A model generated the notes under the pieces. The model had not been told where the DNA came from, did no database searches, and saw only the letters and a list, made by a program, of their open reading frames with translations. A program made the translations under genes and the position numbers. This document shows, piece by piece, positions 16,577-27,883 of a DNA stretch of 64,000 nt. Origin of the DNA: Nitzschia sp. DOCU1. Taxonomy: Eukaryota; Bacillariophyta; Bacillariophyceae; Bacillariales; Bacillariaceae. The number at the start of each line of letters is the position of its first letter. The first letter of the stretch is position 1. The stretch is taken from the NCBI GenBank assembly GCA_951394045.1, contig OX595985.1, forward strand, positions 186,001 to 250,000, in the 5' to 3' direction.

Positions 16577-19368
16577 ATATACTAAATAGTAGCCTCACCC
16601 TCAAATGGGATGGAATAGAAGTACCCATGCGAGAGTTCGGAGCGCTACGCGACCGTAGCAGAGCTATGGAAGTATACAACCTCTCACAAGAGGCGGAGTC
16701 TACCGCCGAACTAGCCAAGCGCACCACTGAGATTTTGGACGCGCACTATGAAAAAGCTAACCTAGAACAACTGTGCAAGGAGCAGTCGCACCTGTCAGAG
16801 ACGGAACAAGGCGACTTGCTACAACTACTTCGCAAATATGAAACACTATTTGACGGTACACTCGGCGAGTGGAAGGGAACCGACATAGACCTAGAACTAA
16901 GGGATGATGCGAAGCCGTATCATGCACGCCCTTTTCCCATACCGCAAGTACACGAAGGCGCTATGCGACGCGAAGTCGAACGACTCTGCGCGTTAGGCGT
17001 CTTGGAAGAAGATAATGATAGTGAATGGGGGGCACCCTCGTTTATTATCCCCAAAAAGAATGGTACCGTACGATTCATAAGTGACTTCAGAAAGTTAAAC
17101 ACGATGCTAAAGCGTAAGCCGTATCCTATCCCTAAGATTCAGGACATGCTATTGAAGCTGCAAGGCTTCCAATACGCGAGTTCTTTAGATCTGAACATGG
17201 GGTACTATACTATACGTTTAAGCCCTGCGGCGTCAAAGCTGTGTACTATTGTGCTACCATTTGGCAAGTACAAGTACAAACGCTTACCCATGGGAGTGGC
17301 TGGCTCGCCAGATATCTTTCAAGCAAAAATGTCCTCCCTGATGGCAGGACTCGAATTCGTACGAACCTATCTCGATGACGTACTCATAGTCAGTTCAAGT
17401 ACCTTTAACGACCACCTCACCAAACTCGAGCAAGCCCTAGCGCGTATCGCCAAAGCCGGGCTCAAGGTAAATGCGCAGAAATCCTTCTTTGGACGAGGCG
17501 AGATCGAGTACCTTGGTTATTGGGTAACCAGGGAAGGTGTCCAACCTCTCCCCAAAAAGGTCGACAGCATCTTGGCAATGAAAGCGCCAAAGAACCGAAA
17601 AGAACTACGAGGCTTTATTGGTCTCGTTAACTACTACCGCGACATGTGGAGACGACGTTCACACGTGCTCGCACCATTAACGTCTATGACATCCAAGAAC
17701 GTCCCTTGGCGATGGGGCGAAGAACAACAGAAGGCCTTCGATGAGGCAAAACGTATAATTAGTAAAGAAGCTATACTAGCATTTCCAAATTTCTTAAAAC
17801 GGTTCGTTATCTACACGGACGCTTCTAAATACCAGCTTGGTGGCGTCATCACGCAGGACGGACGTCCGTTAGCGTTCTACAGCAGGAAACTGACCGACGC
17901 GCAGACGCGCTACACGACAACTGAGCGCGAACTGCTCTCAATTGTCGAGACTCTGAAAGAGTTCCGTACTATTCTTCTTGGACGGAAGATAACGATCTAT
18001 ACAGATCACAAGAATTTACTATTTAACGATCTCAAGACCGATCGCGTGTTACGCTGGCGTCTACTAATTGAAGAATATGGTGCAAACATCGAATACATTA
18101 AAGGCGTCAACAACGTCGTCGCTGACGTACTTAGCCGCTATCCTCGTTCTGATACTCCAGTCGTTCCGGTCAGTGCGCCGACGCGAGAACAAGCGCACGA
18201 GCTCTTCGCGGGAGATAGGCTTCCAGCCGACCTCTTCCCTTTGAGCTTTCGCGTCATTGCTGAGTATCAACAACGGGATTTGCAAATGCAACAGCTTACG
18301 GAATCTCACCCTGACGTCACCCGGAAGATATTCCGTGGGGGCGAACAGCTGATTTGCTACAAGGATAAGATTTACATTCCGCGTATACTGCGTAACCATG
18401 TCATCAATTGGTACCACGAATACTTAATGCACCCAGGAGAATTGCGAACGGCAGAAACAATTGCCCAGCATCTCTATTGGCCAAATATTAAAGCTGACGT
18501 TAAGAAAGTAGTTCAACGTTGCGACCCATGTCAAAAGGGTAAAACGAAAAGGCTTAAGTACGGGAAGCTTCCAGAGAAGCTCGCAGAGGCCCAACCATGG
18601 GAACATTTGTGTGTCGACACGATTGGACCCTATAAGGTTAGGCGAAGAGGAAAGAAGCCGCTAGAATTCATGGCACTAACGTTTATCGATCCTGCGACAG
18701 GATGGTTCGAGATGACAGAGATTAAGAACAAACAAGCCGACAACATCGCGAACATGGTAGAGAAGCAATGGCTCTCGCGATATCCTTGGCCGGAGCTCAT
18801 CACATACGATGCAGGCCCCGAGTTCAAGGCCGAATTTCAAGAGTTAATTAAGAACGAATACGCGATCAAGGCGAAGCCTTCATCGAAGCGAAACCCCCAG
18901 TCGAACGCCATACTGGAGAGAGTACATGGTACTATTGGGAACATGATTCGCACCTTCAACTTCGATAACGTCGATGACGACGAACCGTTCGCCGGACTGG
19001 TGAGCGCCGTATGCTTCGGAATTCGGAGTACCTATCACACGACACTCAAGGCGACACCCGGACAATTGGTGTTTGGCCGAGACATGATCTTTCCGATCCA
19101 ACATCAGGCGGATTGGCAGATGATCGAGGAACAGAAGCAGCGACGGATTGCTGAAAACAACAAGAGAGAAAATGAACGACGCGTCGAGCACGACTATGCA
19201 GTGGGCGACCGCGTGCTGAAGTTAGTAGCTGACCCAAACAAGGTAGAGCCCAAGCGTGAGGGCCCTTGTACTATTGAACGAGTACATGCGAATGGTACGG
19301 TCACACTACGCTTTGGTAACCTTATCGAGAGACTTAACATAAGACAGATCGTCCCGTATAAGTCGTAA
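16423..19368 (+). CDS. LTR retrotransposon Pol: RT, RNase H, integrase (about 981 aa)
   Basis: The frame opens without an ATG and overlaps the protease frame. After the protease remnant YDIILGKDIQQYMGLDI comes reverse transcriptase (DFRKLN, LDLNMGYY, LPMGVAGSP, catalytic YLDD at about 17367). RNase H follows (YTDASKYQLGG, TERELLS, YTDHKN), then integrase with an HHCC zinc-binding region (H...H...CDPCQKG, about 18420-18540) and the DDE core (VDTIG about 18614, YDAGPEF about 18805, SNAILERVHG about 18900). The C-terminal region contains ERVHANGTVTLRFGN, a chromo/SH3-like strand pattern. The stop is 29 bp before the 3' LTR. Expression must come from frameshifting or readthrough; otherwise this copy is non-autonomous. 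Confidence 0.92.
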   Translation: MDDKGWYILHHKEGKNTTDIRRLHKTEANRVGVRENYDIILGKDIQQYMGLDILNSSLTLKWDGIEVPMREFGALRDRSRAMEVYNLSQEAESTAELAKRTTEILDAHYEKANLEQLCKEQSHLSETEQGDLLQLLRKYETLFDGTLGEWKGTDIDLELRDDAKPYHARPFPIPQVHEGAMRREVERLCALGVLEEDNDSEWGAPSFIIPKKNGTVRFISDFRKLNTMLKRKPYPIPKIQDMLLKLQGFQYASSLDLNMGYYTIRLSPAASKLCTIVLPFGKYKYKRLPMGVAGSPDIFQAKMSSLMAGLEFVRTYLDDVLIVSSSTFNDHLTKLEQALARIAKAGLKVNAQKSFFGRGEIEYLGYWVTREGVQPLPKKVDSILAMKAPKNRKELRGFIGLVNYYRDMWRRRSHVLAPLTSMTSKNVPWRWGEEQQKAFDEAKRIISKEAILAFPNFLKRFVIYTDASKYQLGGVITQDGRPLAFYSRKLTDAQTRYTTTERELLSIVETLKEFRTILLGRKITIYTDHKNLLFNDLKTDRVLRWRLLIEEYGANIEYIKGVNNVVADVLSRYPRSDTPVVPVSAPTREQAHELFAGDRLPADLFPLSFRVIAEYQQRDLQMQQLTESHPDVTRKIFRGGEQLICYKDKIYIPRILRNHVINWYHEYLMHPGELRTAETIAQHLYWPNIKADVKKVVQRCDPCQKGKTKRLKYGKLPEKLAEAQPWEHLCVDTIGPYKVRRRGKKPLEFMALTFIDPATGWFEMTEIKNKQADNIANMVEKQWLSRYPWPELITYDAGPEFKAEFQELIKNEYAIKAKPSSKRNPQSNAILERVHGTIGNMIRTFNFDNVDDDEPFAGLVSAVCFGIRSTYHTTLKATPGQLVFGRDMIFPIQHQADWQMIEEQKQRRIAENNKRENERRVEHDYAVGDRVLKLVADPNKVEPKREGPCTIERVHANGTVTLRFGNLIERLNIRQIVPYKS

Positions 19369-19384
19369 GATTAACGGCTCCGAT

Positions 19385-19396
19385 CCGGGGGGCGAG
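19385..19396 (+). promoter_or_regulatory. Polypurine tract
   Basis: A G-rich purine run (ggggggcgag) directly precedes the TG of the 3' LTR, the normal site for plus-strand priming. It is interrupted by one C, so it is not a perfect tract. Confidence 0.6.
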
Positions 19397-19916
19397 TGCA
19401 GTAGGCACGATAATGCCTGAAACGGCGTGACAAGACTAATATGACTAATGTAGACTAACAGGACTAGCTATAACGCATAGCATCCAACATAACATACGTA
19501 CGTACAAATATATACTGCCGACGGACGGACACAGAGGCCACGTGACGTCGTCGAGCATGCCAGGTGGCGCGCTTGCGCACAGAAAGTGTGACACACATAT
19601 ATGGTCGGAGCGAGGCGACGACTATATCTATCTTGACAACTATCTTGACGCTAGGCGTCAGGACCTAGAGTCATACTATAGATGTTCGAAGGTCATAGGA
19701 TGCTAGGCGTCACTAGCTAGAGCAGTCATCAAGAAACACAACACTGCTAGTTAGGGACGGGCATGTCCTACCTTCTTGACAACTATCTTGTCTACTAAGA
19801 TATATAGTCGTGATCACGATCAGATGGGAAGATGGAGTCGATGCAACGATAGATCTAACTTTAAAATAGTCTCACAATTTCCAAAAACAATCTACTGCAG
19901 TTTCTAGCCTAGTGCA
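19397..19916 (+). repeat. 3' LTR (520 bp)
   Basis: Same length and, on reading, the same sequence as the 5' LTR; offset 5,118 bp at both ends. Followed by the GAGG target duplicate 19917-19920. Confidence 0.95.
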
Positions 19917-19920
19917 GAGG

Positions 19921-20085
19921 GAACAAGTGGAGGTGCAAGATGCGCGTGCACTTGCAATTGAACTTGACGACGACAACGAACCGGCACCGGAGAATGTGCC
20001 TGATGACAATGCTGTTCCTGCTGCAGGACAATGGGGACACAACAATATATGCTCTAGGAAGACGCACGAAGTATCCAATTTTTAA
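19921..20085 (+). pseudogene. 3' part of the ORF split by the LTR retrotransposon
   Basis: Directly after the right GAGG duplicate the frame interrupted at 14278 resumes: ...AAQR|EQVEVQDARALAIELDDD, then NEPAPENV and a stop at 20083-20085. The charged, acidic composition matches the 5' part. The continuous frame across the junction supports both the TSD assignment and the former existence of one ORF. Confidence 0.7.
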
Positions 20086-20415
20086 AAAGAGTATCTAAGA
20101 TCCTACCATTGTATTGAACCGTGTTGCTTTGTTACGGTCGCAGATGTAAATATTCAGTCGGAGTAGTCTAAGTTCCTGTCATTTTTTCGGCAACAACGTG
20201 GCTGAAAACGCGAGCGAGGCTCGCCTTGTTAATAAAAGACGAGACGTACATTTTCGACCATGACGACGTGAGGTCTTGTCGTAGCACACATACACATTTG
20301 CAGGCTGCGTGGCTACAACGACTCGACAGCGTAAATCTCCACTAGCTACTGGTACCGTCCTAGTTTTTCCTGGTGCATATCATCTCTTCGTTCTAGTCCG
20401 GGTCGCGTTGCTCCA
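20086..20415. other. Spacer, presumed promoter of the Sec14-like gene
   Basis: 330 bp with no gene and no motif I can name. Confidence 0.4.
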
Positions 20416-21548
20416 ATGATTTCCCCCGAGTCGCCGGATGCTTCCACATCGGCGGTCAAGGCGGGCTCCCCGCCGACAGAAATAACAACCCCCACCAACT
20501 CTATGAACTCACAAGACGAGTTGACGGACCAGGAGAAAGAGGACGTGGAAGAAATCCTCAAGGCCTTGACGGCAGATGAGATTGCCTGCTTTCCCGACGA
20601 TCACATGCCCCTACGTCACCTGAGAGCCGAAAAGGTACGAGAGACTCTAGTAGAAAAGCCATGGCACCGCTGCGCCGCAGCCAGTTGCTAGACGTGCGGG
20701 TTATCGTTTCGTGGCGCTCGTTTACTCATGGATACTTCGCTGCGTTGTTTCAGGGAGACGTGACAAAGGCAATTTTCAAGTTAAAGGCGGCGCTGGATTG
20801 GCGTCAGGAATTTGGGGTGGCTGATATTGTACAAGCGTGTTCGGAAAATCCTCCCAATGAGATGACCCCCGTCATTCAAAAAGAAAATGAAACTTCCAAA
20901 CTTTACGTTCGTGGCTATGACAAGGAAGGCCGCGCCTTATTGTATATGCGGCCGGCCAAGGAAAATACCCACGAGAATAGCCCCGTCAACAATATGAGGC
21001 ATTTGGTTTGGAATTTGGAAAAGGCTATTGCCTGTTCCGCGAAGAACGGACAAAGCAAGGTGTGTATCGTCATTGATTACGACCAATTTCAATTGAGGCA
21101 CGCCCCGCCCATGTCAACGAGTCGGTATACTTTGGATATTTTGCAAAAACACTATCCGGAACGTATGCACAAGGCATACATTTGCAACCCGCCCTTTGTC
21201 TTTCGGTACGTATTCATCAAGAGTCTGGAGCATGACAACGTTTGATGAACTTTCTTCCTTACTAACATTCGATTACTTCGTTTTCCCGCCCCGACTTGGC
21301 CGACTTAATCTACCTCTAGCACCTTTTGGGCTGTGATTCGTCCCTTTATCGATCCGACAACCAAAGGGAAGATTGTATTTTGTCACGGCAAAAAGGGATT
21401 GGAACAAATTGCCCAGGACGTTGGCCCAACGAACAAGGACCGCTACCTTGAGAAGTGCGCCGGCGGCGTCAAGGACTTGCCACCTGTCGAATCCAAAGAA
21501 TACTTGAGTTTACCCTTTGACTTGGCCTATGGTGAAGAAAGGTCTTGA
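20416..21548 (+). CDS. Sec14-like CRAL-TRIO lipid-binding protein, three exons (299 aa)
   Basis: Exons 20416-20634, 20754-21205 and 21320-21548; introns are GT-AG (119 and 114 bp) and the joined frame is exactly 900 nt. After a Ser/Pro/Thr-rich leader, residues about 45-100 form the CRAL-TRIO N-terminal helical region (ADEIACFPDDHMPLRHLRAEKGDVTKAIFKLKAALDWRQEF, read in pieces across the splice). The lipid-binding fold follows (YDKEGRALLYMRPAKENT, KVCIVIDYDQFQL, TSRYTLDILQKHYPERMHKAYICNPPFVFR, then FWAVIRPFIDP). The family moves phosphatidylinositol and other lipids between membranes, so a cytosolic role in phosphoinositide traffic is likely. It converges on the secreted-protein gene with only 50 bp between stop codons. 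Confidence 0.92.
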
Positions 21549-21598
21549 GTTCTTAACAAGAGGATCCTGTCCATAGTGCGGCGTTTGATGGCACTCTT

Positions 21599-22451
21599 CT
21601 AAGGTGGGGGTGGGGGTGGAGGCATAGGTGGCGGGACCGGTGGTGCCGTTGGCTGATAACGTTGGTTGTTTGACGAGAGAACCAAGACCGTAGCGTTAGT
21701 CAAAATGAAGATAAGTAAATAGCAGCCGTGTTGTACCAATTCAACTGCTGCATCAGGTTCAGTGTCCCCAACGGATGCTTACCTTGTTTGTAGGTGGCGG
21801 GACCGGTGGTGGCGTTGGCTGGATAACGTTGGTTGTTTGACGAGAGAACCAAGAACGTAGCGTTAGTCAAAATGAAGATAAGTAAATAGCAGCCGGTTTA
21901 GTATCCGAAAGGATGCTTACCTTGTTCGTAGGTGGCGGGACGGGTGGCAGAGTTGGCTGGATAACGTTGGTTGTTTGACAAGAGAACCAAGAAGGTAGCG
22001 TTAGTCAAAATGAAGATAAGTAAATAGCGGCCATGTTGTACCAATTCAACTGCTGCATCAGGTTTAGTATCCAAAGGATGTTTACCTTGTTCGTAGGTGG
22101 CGGGACCGGTGGCGGAGTTGGGGCTGGAGCTGGCTGGATACCGTTGGGGTTGGAAGAATAAAATAGCATTAGTCAAAATGATGATAGGTATGTAGCGCAC
22201 TTCATCGAAAAGAGGGGTTGTATCTATTGAACTCCAACATTAGGTGGAGTGTACCCAAAGAATGCTTACCTTGTTTGTTGGGGACGGGGCTGGTGGCGGA
22301 GTCGGGGGCGGATTTGGCTGGATAACACAACGATGTTGGTGGGTAAAGAGAAATCAAGAAGCATTGTGTTAGTCACGATGAAAATGGATACAACCACGTG
22401 AACTCTAAGTCGAAAGCCGTGTTTCACCTTTGGAGTGGGCGCAGGATTTGC
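21599..22451 (-). repeat. Tandemly duplicated exon-intron units (six mini-exons)
   Basis: Each unit of about 140-185 bp has an exon ending in CCAAAG or AACAAG, then a GTAAGCAT (or GTGAAAC, GTAAAC) donor. A conserved intron follows (TTACTTATCTTCATTTTGACTAACGC) and ends at an acceptor GTTATCCAG (or TTATCAG). Exon lengths are 24, 48, 48, 36, 36 and 54 nt, encoding ANPAPTPK, PNPPPTPPPAPSPTNK, PAPAPTPPPVPPPTNK, PTLPPVPPPTNK, PTPPPVPPPTNK and a final PTAPPVPPPM-P7 with TAG. Confidence 0.88.
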
Positions 22452-25400
22452 CTTTTGGTGTGCAAAAAACAAGTTGCAAGAAATGGTGAGACAACACGAT
22501 CACTCAAAATCAGCAGCACCACTCTTCCACGATGACAGGATTGCTGCTTACCGGTTGTGGACCACTACTTGGAGGCGGCGGCCCCGGAGGAAATCCGCCT
22601 GGCGGTGGAGTAGGCCCCCCTCCTGGAGGCGGTGGTGGATATTGAGGATTTACGCCTGGTGGTGGGGTAGGTCCCCCACCCGGAGGTGGCGGATACTGAG
22701 GATTTACGCCTGGCGGTGGAGTAGGTCCCCCTCCCGGAGGCGGCGGATATTGAGGATTTACGCCTGGCGGTGGAGTAGGTCCCCCTCCCGGAGGCGGCGG
22801 ATATTGAGGATTTACGCCTGGCGGTGGAGTAGGCCCCCCTCCCGGAGGCGGCGGATATTGAGGATTTACGCCTGGCGGTGGAGTAGGCCCCCCTCCTGGA
22901 GGCGGTGGCCATGGCCCCTGCTGATCAGGTGGAGGCATGTCGCCACCACCGTCTACTGCTGGGTCTCCACCTCCTCCAGCAGAGTGTTGCTGGGCCACAA
23001 TGCCACACAAATTCACAAACCCTAATGTATCGAGAACATCCGCAAATGCGTTATCGAACTCGCCTGTTGATGGCGCACGATCGGCAATCGTGTCTCCCTG
23101 GCAAAAGCACTCTTGGCCCGTCTGCAGCTGACGACGTTTGACACCCGTTCGTTTCCCCGACAGAGAGCCGCCCGCCTCTAGTGTCCTGGAGTGCAGCAAC
23201 TTGCGTTGCACAGTACTCATTCCGAAGTTCTCGGGGTCGAACAGAACCGTCCCATCAAAGCATCCACGACAATTTCCTAGTACGGCAAACCTGACTTCAA
23301 AGACGCTGCAGCCACTTTCGGCAGACTCTAGCTCTGAGTAACCGCGAAGGTAGAGCTGGTCCATTCTTCGATCAAACGGATCACAGTACGATGAGATTAA
23401 GTTGTTGTACGTTGACTTAAAGACCTCGGCGAGTGCCTGAACCTCAGGCCATTGGACGTCTCGTCGTAGTTCAATCAAATATCTGAACGTGGTCGTGAAT
23501 TGAAGGATTGGTGCGTTGCAGTCGATCACTGGAAGCTCCCCGAAATCTCGAATTTCATTTGGGATCCCTCGATCCGCCAGGTAATTGGCAAATGTAATTT
23601 GAAGCATCGTTGAACTTGGCGCGATGGCATCAATCACTGCTCCAATCCGGCAGTAACAATTGGATGTTGCAAGCGACGCATGCGTATCTGACATTCCGCC
23701 TACTTGCAAGTCACGTCCCCGTCGAGTGTCCACCGTTTGATCAGTGAGCGTCACGTCGTTCTCGCACCCATTGCAAACGCCATATACATAAAGTAAAATA
23801 TCCACGGACGCTGGGTCCAGTTGAAAGGTTGGGCTTGAAGAACCTGGTGTATTCTCCATCGAAAAGGATGGGGCCATAGACTCACTTGGGGTCATAGAAT
23901 CACTTGGGGCCACGGAGGGACTCGGCGCTTGCAAGGCTCGCACTGACCGCCGATGATGTTGAAGCAGCCGTCTCGATTCTCCGTTTACAAGGCTTGCCTC
24001 CACAGATTCCGCTACACGAAACTCCGGGTTGCACTGCGTTGTGTTAGTCCTATATTCTTCGTTGACCGATTCTTTGAAGGTGTTTGCGATCTCTTGGAGG
24101 ATAGCATCAGTAATATTCTCTTTGCTTCCCGCAAATTCAACAAATATACCCGTCTGGAAACTGGTTCCAAATTTGCATTCTTCAACGGATGAAACGCATT
24201 CCAGGTTAAGAGAATCCACGGTCTGCTGATAAGCTTCCACAAACTCTGCCTCGTAAAGTGCTCGTTCGCCTATTGGCCAGGCCGGGCAAGTACATGTTCC
24301 TTGTAGAGAACGTCCACCCGAGAACGAGGAGGAATCGAAAAGTCGGCGAGACTCGGAAACCGAAGTCGGGACATCGTAGACGCTGATATCAAGACCGTCA
24401 CAACTCTCACAAGAACCCACCAGGCGCATCTCGACCGGAATATTTCCCAACGCGTTGGTTTCTCCCACTAGGGTGATCTTAGCCTCGCCGATTTGCCGGG
24501 AGTAAGGGTCGCAGTAGTATCTGGAAAGATCGTTGTAGGACGAGACGTAAGCATCCTCGAGCTGTTGGACAAGCTCAGAATCATTCAGAAACAAGACACA
24601 ATCGGCAATAAATTCAACAATGACAAAATCTTCAAATGTTGTTGTGTTGGGCGGGCAAGGCACGTCTACAATTTCGCTAAAGAACTCCAGTTCAATATCG
24701 ACAGTCTCCGAATAGTTGCCGACAAAGTCTTCCTGGCTCAGGACACCAGGATCGAAAAAGAGACCTGCCGGGTCGCAGTCCGCGCAGGCACCTTCAAGCT
24801 TTAGAATGATTTCGGCGTTCTCGTTCGGGTCTTGTAGCTGGCGGCCGTTCATTGTTCCTTCATTTACCCCGGCAACTGATACCGCCTGGATTTGCCGATA
24901 GAATGCCGTTTGACATGTACTGTATGTCTCATTAATGAAAACATTGTAAAAATTGAGCAAGCTGGCGCCCAACTCTAATAGTGTCATCCCCGTTGCGGTG
25001 ACGTTCAGCTCAACAGCGATATGCGACGTTATGGTCGTTGAAAGATCGATGGTGCAGTTCTGTTCGACTTCCGTAGGTGCCATTGTAGGAGGTTCGGTTG
25101 CGACTTCGCCTCCAAATATCGTCGTGACGCAAAGAAGTTCAACAGAAAGGGCGACGACGACAGTCTCGTATAGTTCCAAGAACTCGTCCTCGGTAGGGGC
25201 TCGATCTGCAAACGCATTGATCGGACAGGCACATTCTTCAGACAAACTTCGGCTTCTGGAAGAGCTGCTGGGAATCGCCGATTGGAGGATTTGTGATGTT
25301 AAATCATCTTCGGCTGTGGAGTTGCTTTCGTCGAATATACTAGATTGGGTAGAGTTACAACCGCGACACGTCCCCGTAACGAGAAACTCCAACATCAATT

Positions 25401-26928
25401 GTCCATCGTCCGTGATATTCCCAATAGCGACATTTGAGACGTTTGTTAGCGTGTGAAAGAAGGGATCGCAATAATCATTGTCGGTCAAAGCGTTGTAGCT
25501 TTCCAAGATGCTGGTCTCAAGCAGGATAATTTCACTTTCGTCCAAGAAACTGCAAACGGCTTGGTATGCCACAAAGAGTGTGGCCTCAAAATCAATCAAT
25601 GGCTCTTGACACAAAACCGAGTTGAATTCTTCCACTAGCACCAAGCTGAGATCGCCTCCTTCCATTGCGGTCTGAAACTCCAAAGCAAACTCGGCCTGCG
25701 TAGGAGCTCGAAGCATGGTGCTATTTGTAATGTTTGGGCACAGACAGGCAGCAGCAACTTCTTCCGCTTGCAGGTTTCGCTGGTTCTCGGCTAATGTCCT
25801 GTTGTAATCGAATAGACTGGTGGATGTGTCGCAATTGAGACAAGATCCAGCCACGTAAAGCTGCAAAATGGAATTGTTGGCAGAAAGCTCGACGACTTGT
25901 GCAGATGAGTTGGTCAGTTGCCGTTTTTGCGGATCACATAGTTCGGGGTTGAGAAGATTCATTTGGTTATATGACTGTACGAAGAGTTGAGCAATCTCCG
26001 AAAGCATACTGTCGGTCCAGGCCGACAGAGAATCGTGGCGGACCGTTACATAGACCTGCGAAGCAAATTTGCCAAACGAGGTCAAGAGACAGCCTTCGGT
26101 TAATGACACTGAAACCATCCCTCGTATTTCGAAACTAGGGGAAACAGTCTCTTTCTCCCACGTAGCCAGGAACGCTGCAAGAGTGGGCGGATTGCACGTC
26201 TCCAACAAACACCCACTCGTCTCCCCTTGCAGATTTCGCTGACGACGCGTGGACGACGACGAAGAGGACACAGCTGCTCGACGAAGTCCACTCACTGTGG
26301 CCACCACTGAGCCACTGGTAGAATCAGCATCATCACCAAGTCTTTCTTCTTCTAGTCTCCGTTTTCGGCGCTGTTCCAATGTTTCGGCTGAGGAGAAAAT
26401 GGAACTCGGAATGTCACAAATTTGGGCCGCTGGTTCGCAGTATTGAGCTTGGATCATCATGAAAAAGTTGAAGGCACGTTCCGAGGAAGAGTCGAAATCG
26501 GTCGGACCATCGTCCACATTCTTTACGTAGCCATCGACCGCGTCAGCTAGAAACGTCACTTGCAGAGAACTGAACACGCAATCGGCGGCTGTCATGTTCC
26601 AGCTGGAATAAAAGCTCGATTCCAGATCATCCAATTCCTCGTTACCGACTTGCCCGGGAGCACCAAATAACTCTAGGAGATAGTACTCTTCGATAGTAGC
26701 AAGTTGTTCCAGGCCTGGCTCGCATGCTAGATCACCTTGAAGAAAGCGAGAGCGATCGTCCTTCTCATTAGGATTTGACGACTGGTGAATCGCTATTTCA
26801 TTCGGCTGCTGCTGCGACTGGGCCTTTGTTCCAGCAGCTGTGGCCAATCCAAACAAACAACACCATGAGGAACAAGACAGCAGGCAACCCACTGTCAGCA
26901 AACGCGAAGACAACCGAGATAACATCAT
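21599..26928 (-). CDS. Large secreted Cys-rich repeat protein with a proline-rich tail and mini-exon array (about 1,540 aa)
   Basis: ATG at 26928 opens a signal peptide (residues 1-32, hydrophobic core VGCLLSC...FGLATAAG). At least six modules of about 120-210 aa follow. Each carries a DP/PYCDPF-type motif and a G-x-C-x-x-C-type motif (GSCLNC near 361, GTCRGC near 521, GACADC near 713, GSCESC near 839, GVCNGC near 1051, GNCRGC near 1222). The C-x-x-C motif is usually followed by CxC and a RAPTxxEF-like helix. The first exon ends after GPQP at 22552, at a GTAAGC donor; reading on into the intron gives a stop at 22510. Exons at 22428-22451, 22270-22317, 22086-22133, 21921-21956, 21783-21818 and 21599-21652 all keep phase 0. 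Probably a cell-surface or wall-associated protein; exact function unknown. Confidence 0.82.
22572..22912 (-). repeat. Five-plus tandem 54-bp repeats encoding a Pro/Gly/Tyr motif
   Basis: Tandem units encode PPPPGGGPTPPPGVNPQY, repeated five times with nearly identical codons. This forms a low-complexity extension between the last Cys module and the mini-exon array. The pattern is like wall-associated extensin-type tails, but the likeness is compositional only. Confidence 0.9.
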
Positions 26929-27883
26929 CCTCGTCTTTCTATCATTCTTTGGTTAAAACGACGAGACGATGACTGCAATGCCTGCTGTTAGCAAAAGGAT
27001 CATGGGAATCTGGCATCGAACTGGGACTTGGACCATTGGCAATGTTAAAAAAAGGAGGAAACCGGGGCAATATTGTAGTGGCATAATTAAAAGGGTTGTA
27101 TGCTTCAAACTGCCTTTGCTCTTCCGTCCCGCGACACGACTTCATAATTGAGAGTGGTGGGAATCGGATTCCCCGCCAAAAATTCGCGGCTTTCACAAGA
27201 TTGCTGAAGAACGGTGCCCAGTTTTGGCCGTCTAACCATAAACATCTTCGCAAATGCCTAAGTACAATTGTCTAAGCCTTCAAATTACCTTTTTTTCTCC
27301 GGTCACGTAAGCTTTCTCCGCCAAAATTCTGTGGTCTTCAGAAGATTAAGCCGCTGGGGTCATGGTGGTCCAATCGTCTACCCGATCGACCATAACTTCA
27401 TCTATCGTAGCACGGGAGTAGCAAAAGCTTCGGCCATACAGGTTTCTTCGACCAAACTTCGTACCTATCATAGCTAGCTTGCCGGACAGAGTAACAGGCT
27501 AGCTACTACTAAAGACAGCTACTACTAGCTTGCTTGCAAATTGAATAGCCAGTAGCTCTCTTGTTTAAACGTTTGATAGAAGGCAAAAAGCCGCAATATC
27601 TTCACGTGCCAAGCTAGCCTTCTTGCGGGTGGATCATAATGGTGGGTTAATGACAGAGGTAGCAGTGATTCACAATCCTTGTGAGATGTGTCTATTGGCA
27701 AGCTAGTGGATGACGGGGTAGTAGTGGTTTGCAAACTCGTGGGCTGTCTCTACTATAAATTTGCCGACTATAGAGTTCCCCGATATAAGTGTCAAACTCT
27801 TGCTTCATTGGTATCCTAGTTGATCCGAAAGTCCCCCAAACCCCGGCATCTGCAGACCTGTTATCAAATCTCTTGAGCTGTTC
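26929..27883. other. Spacer between two divergent/adjacent genes
   Basis: Roughly 950 bp with no supportable gene. It is the promoter region of the secreted protein (right side) and the 3' flank of the amidoligase gene. Short AT-rich segments and copies of CTAGCT-type words, nothing more. Confidence 0.5.

Larger units (their letters stand above)
14279..19916 (+). mobile_element. Ty3/gypsy-type LTR retrotransposon, 5,638 bp
   Basis: Two 520-bp direct LTRs (14279-14798 and 19397-19916) start TG and end CA and look identical on reading. Between them are gag, a protease region and a pol frame in the order RT-RNase H-integrase, which defines the Ty3/gypsy order. The 4-bp target duplication is GAGG (14275-14278 and 19917-19920). 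A purine run (ggggggcgag) touches the 3' LTR. The element splits a small ORF in the same orientation. Identical LTRs mean a very recent insertion, although the protease/pol junction is out of frame. Confidence 0.95.

Noticed and set aside
22510..22551. C-terminal peptide VSSNPVIVEEWCC of the large secreted protein
   Set aside because: It is read-through of an intron: a GTAAGC donor precedes it and the proline-rich coding continues in the mini-exons downstream.
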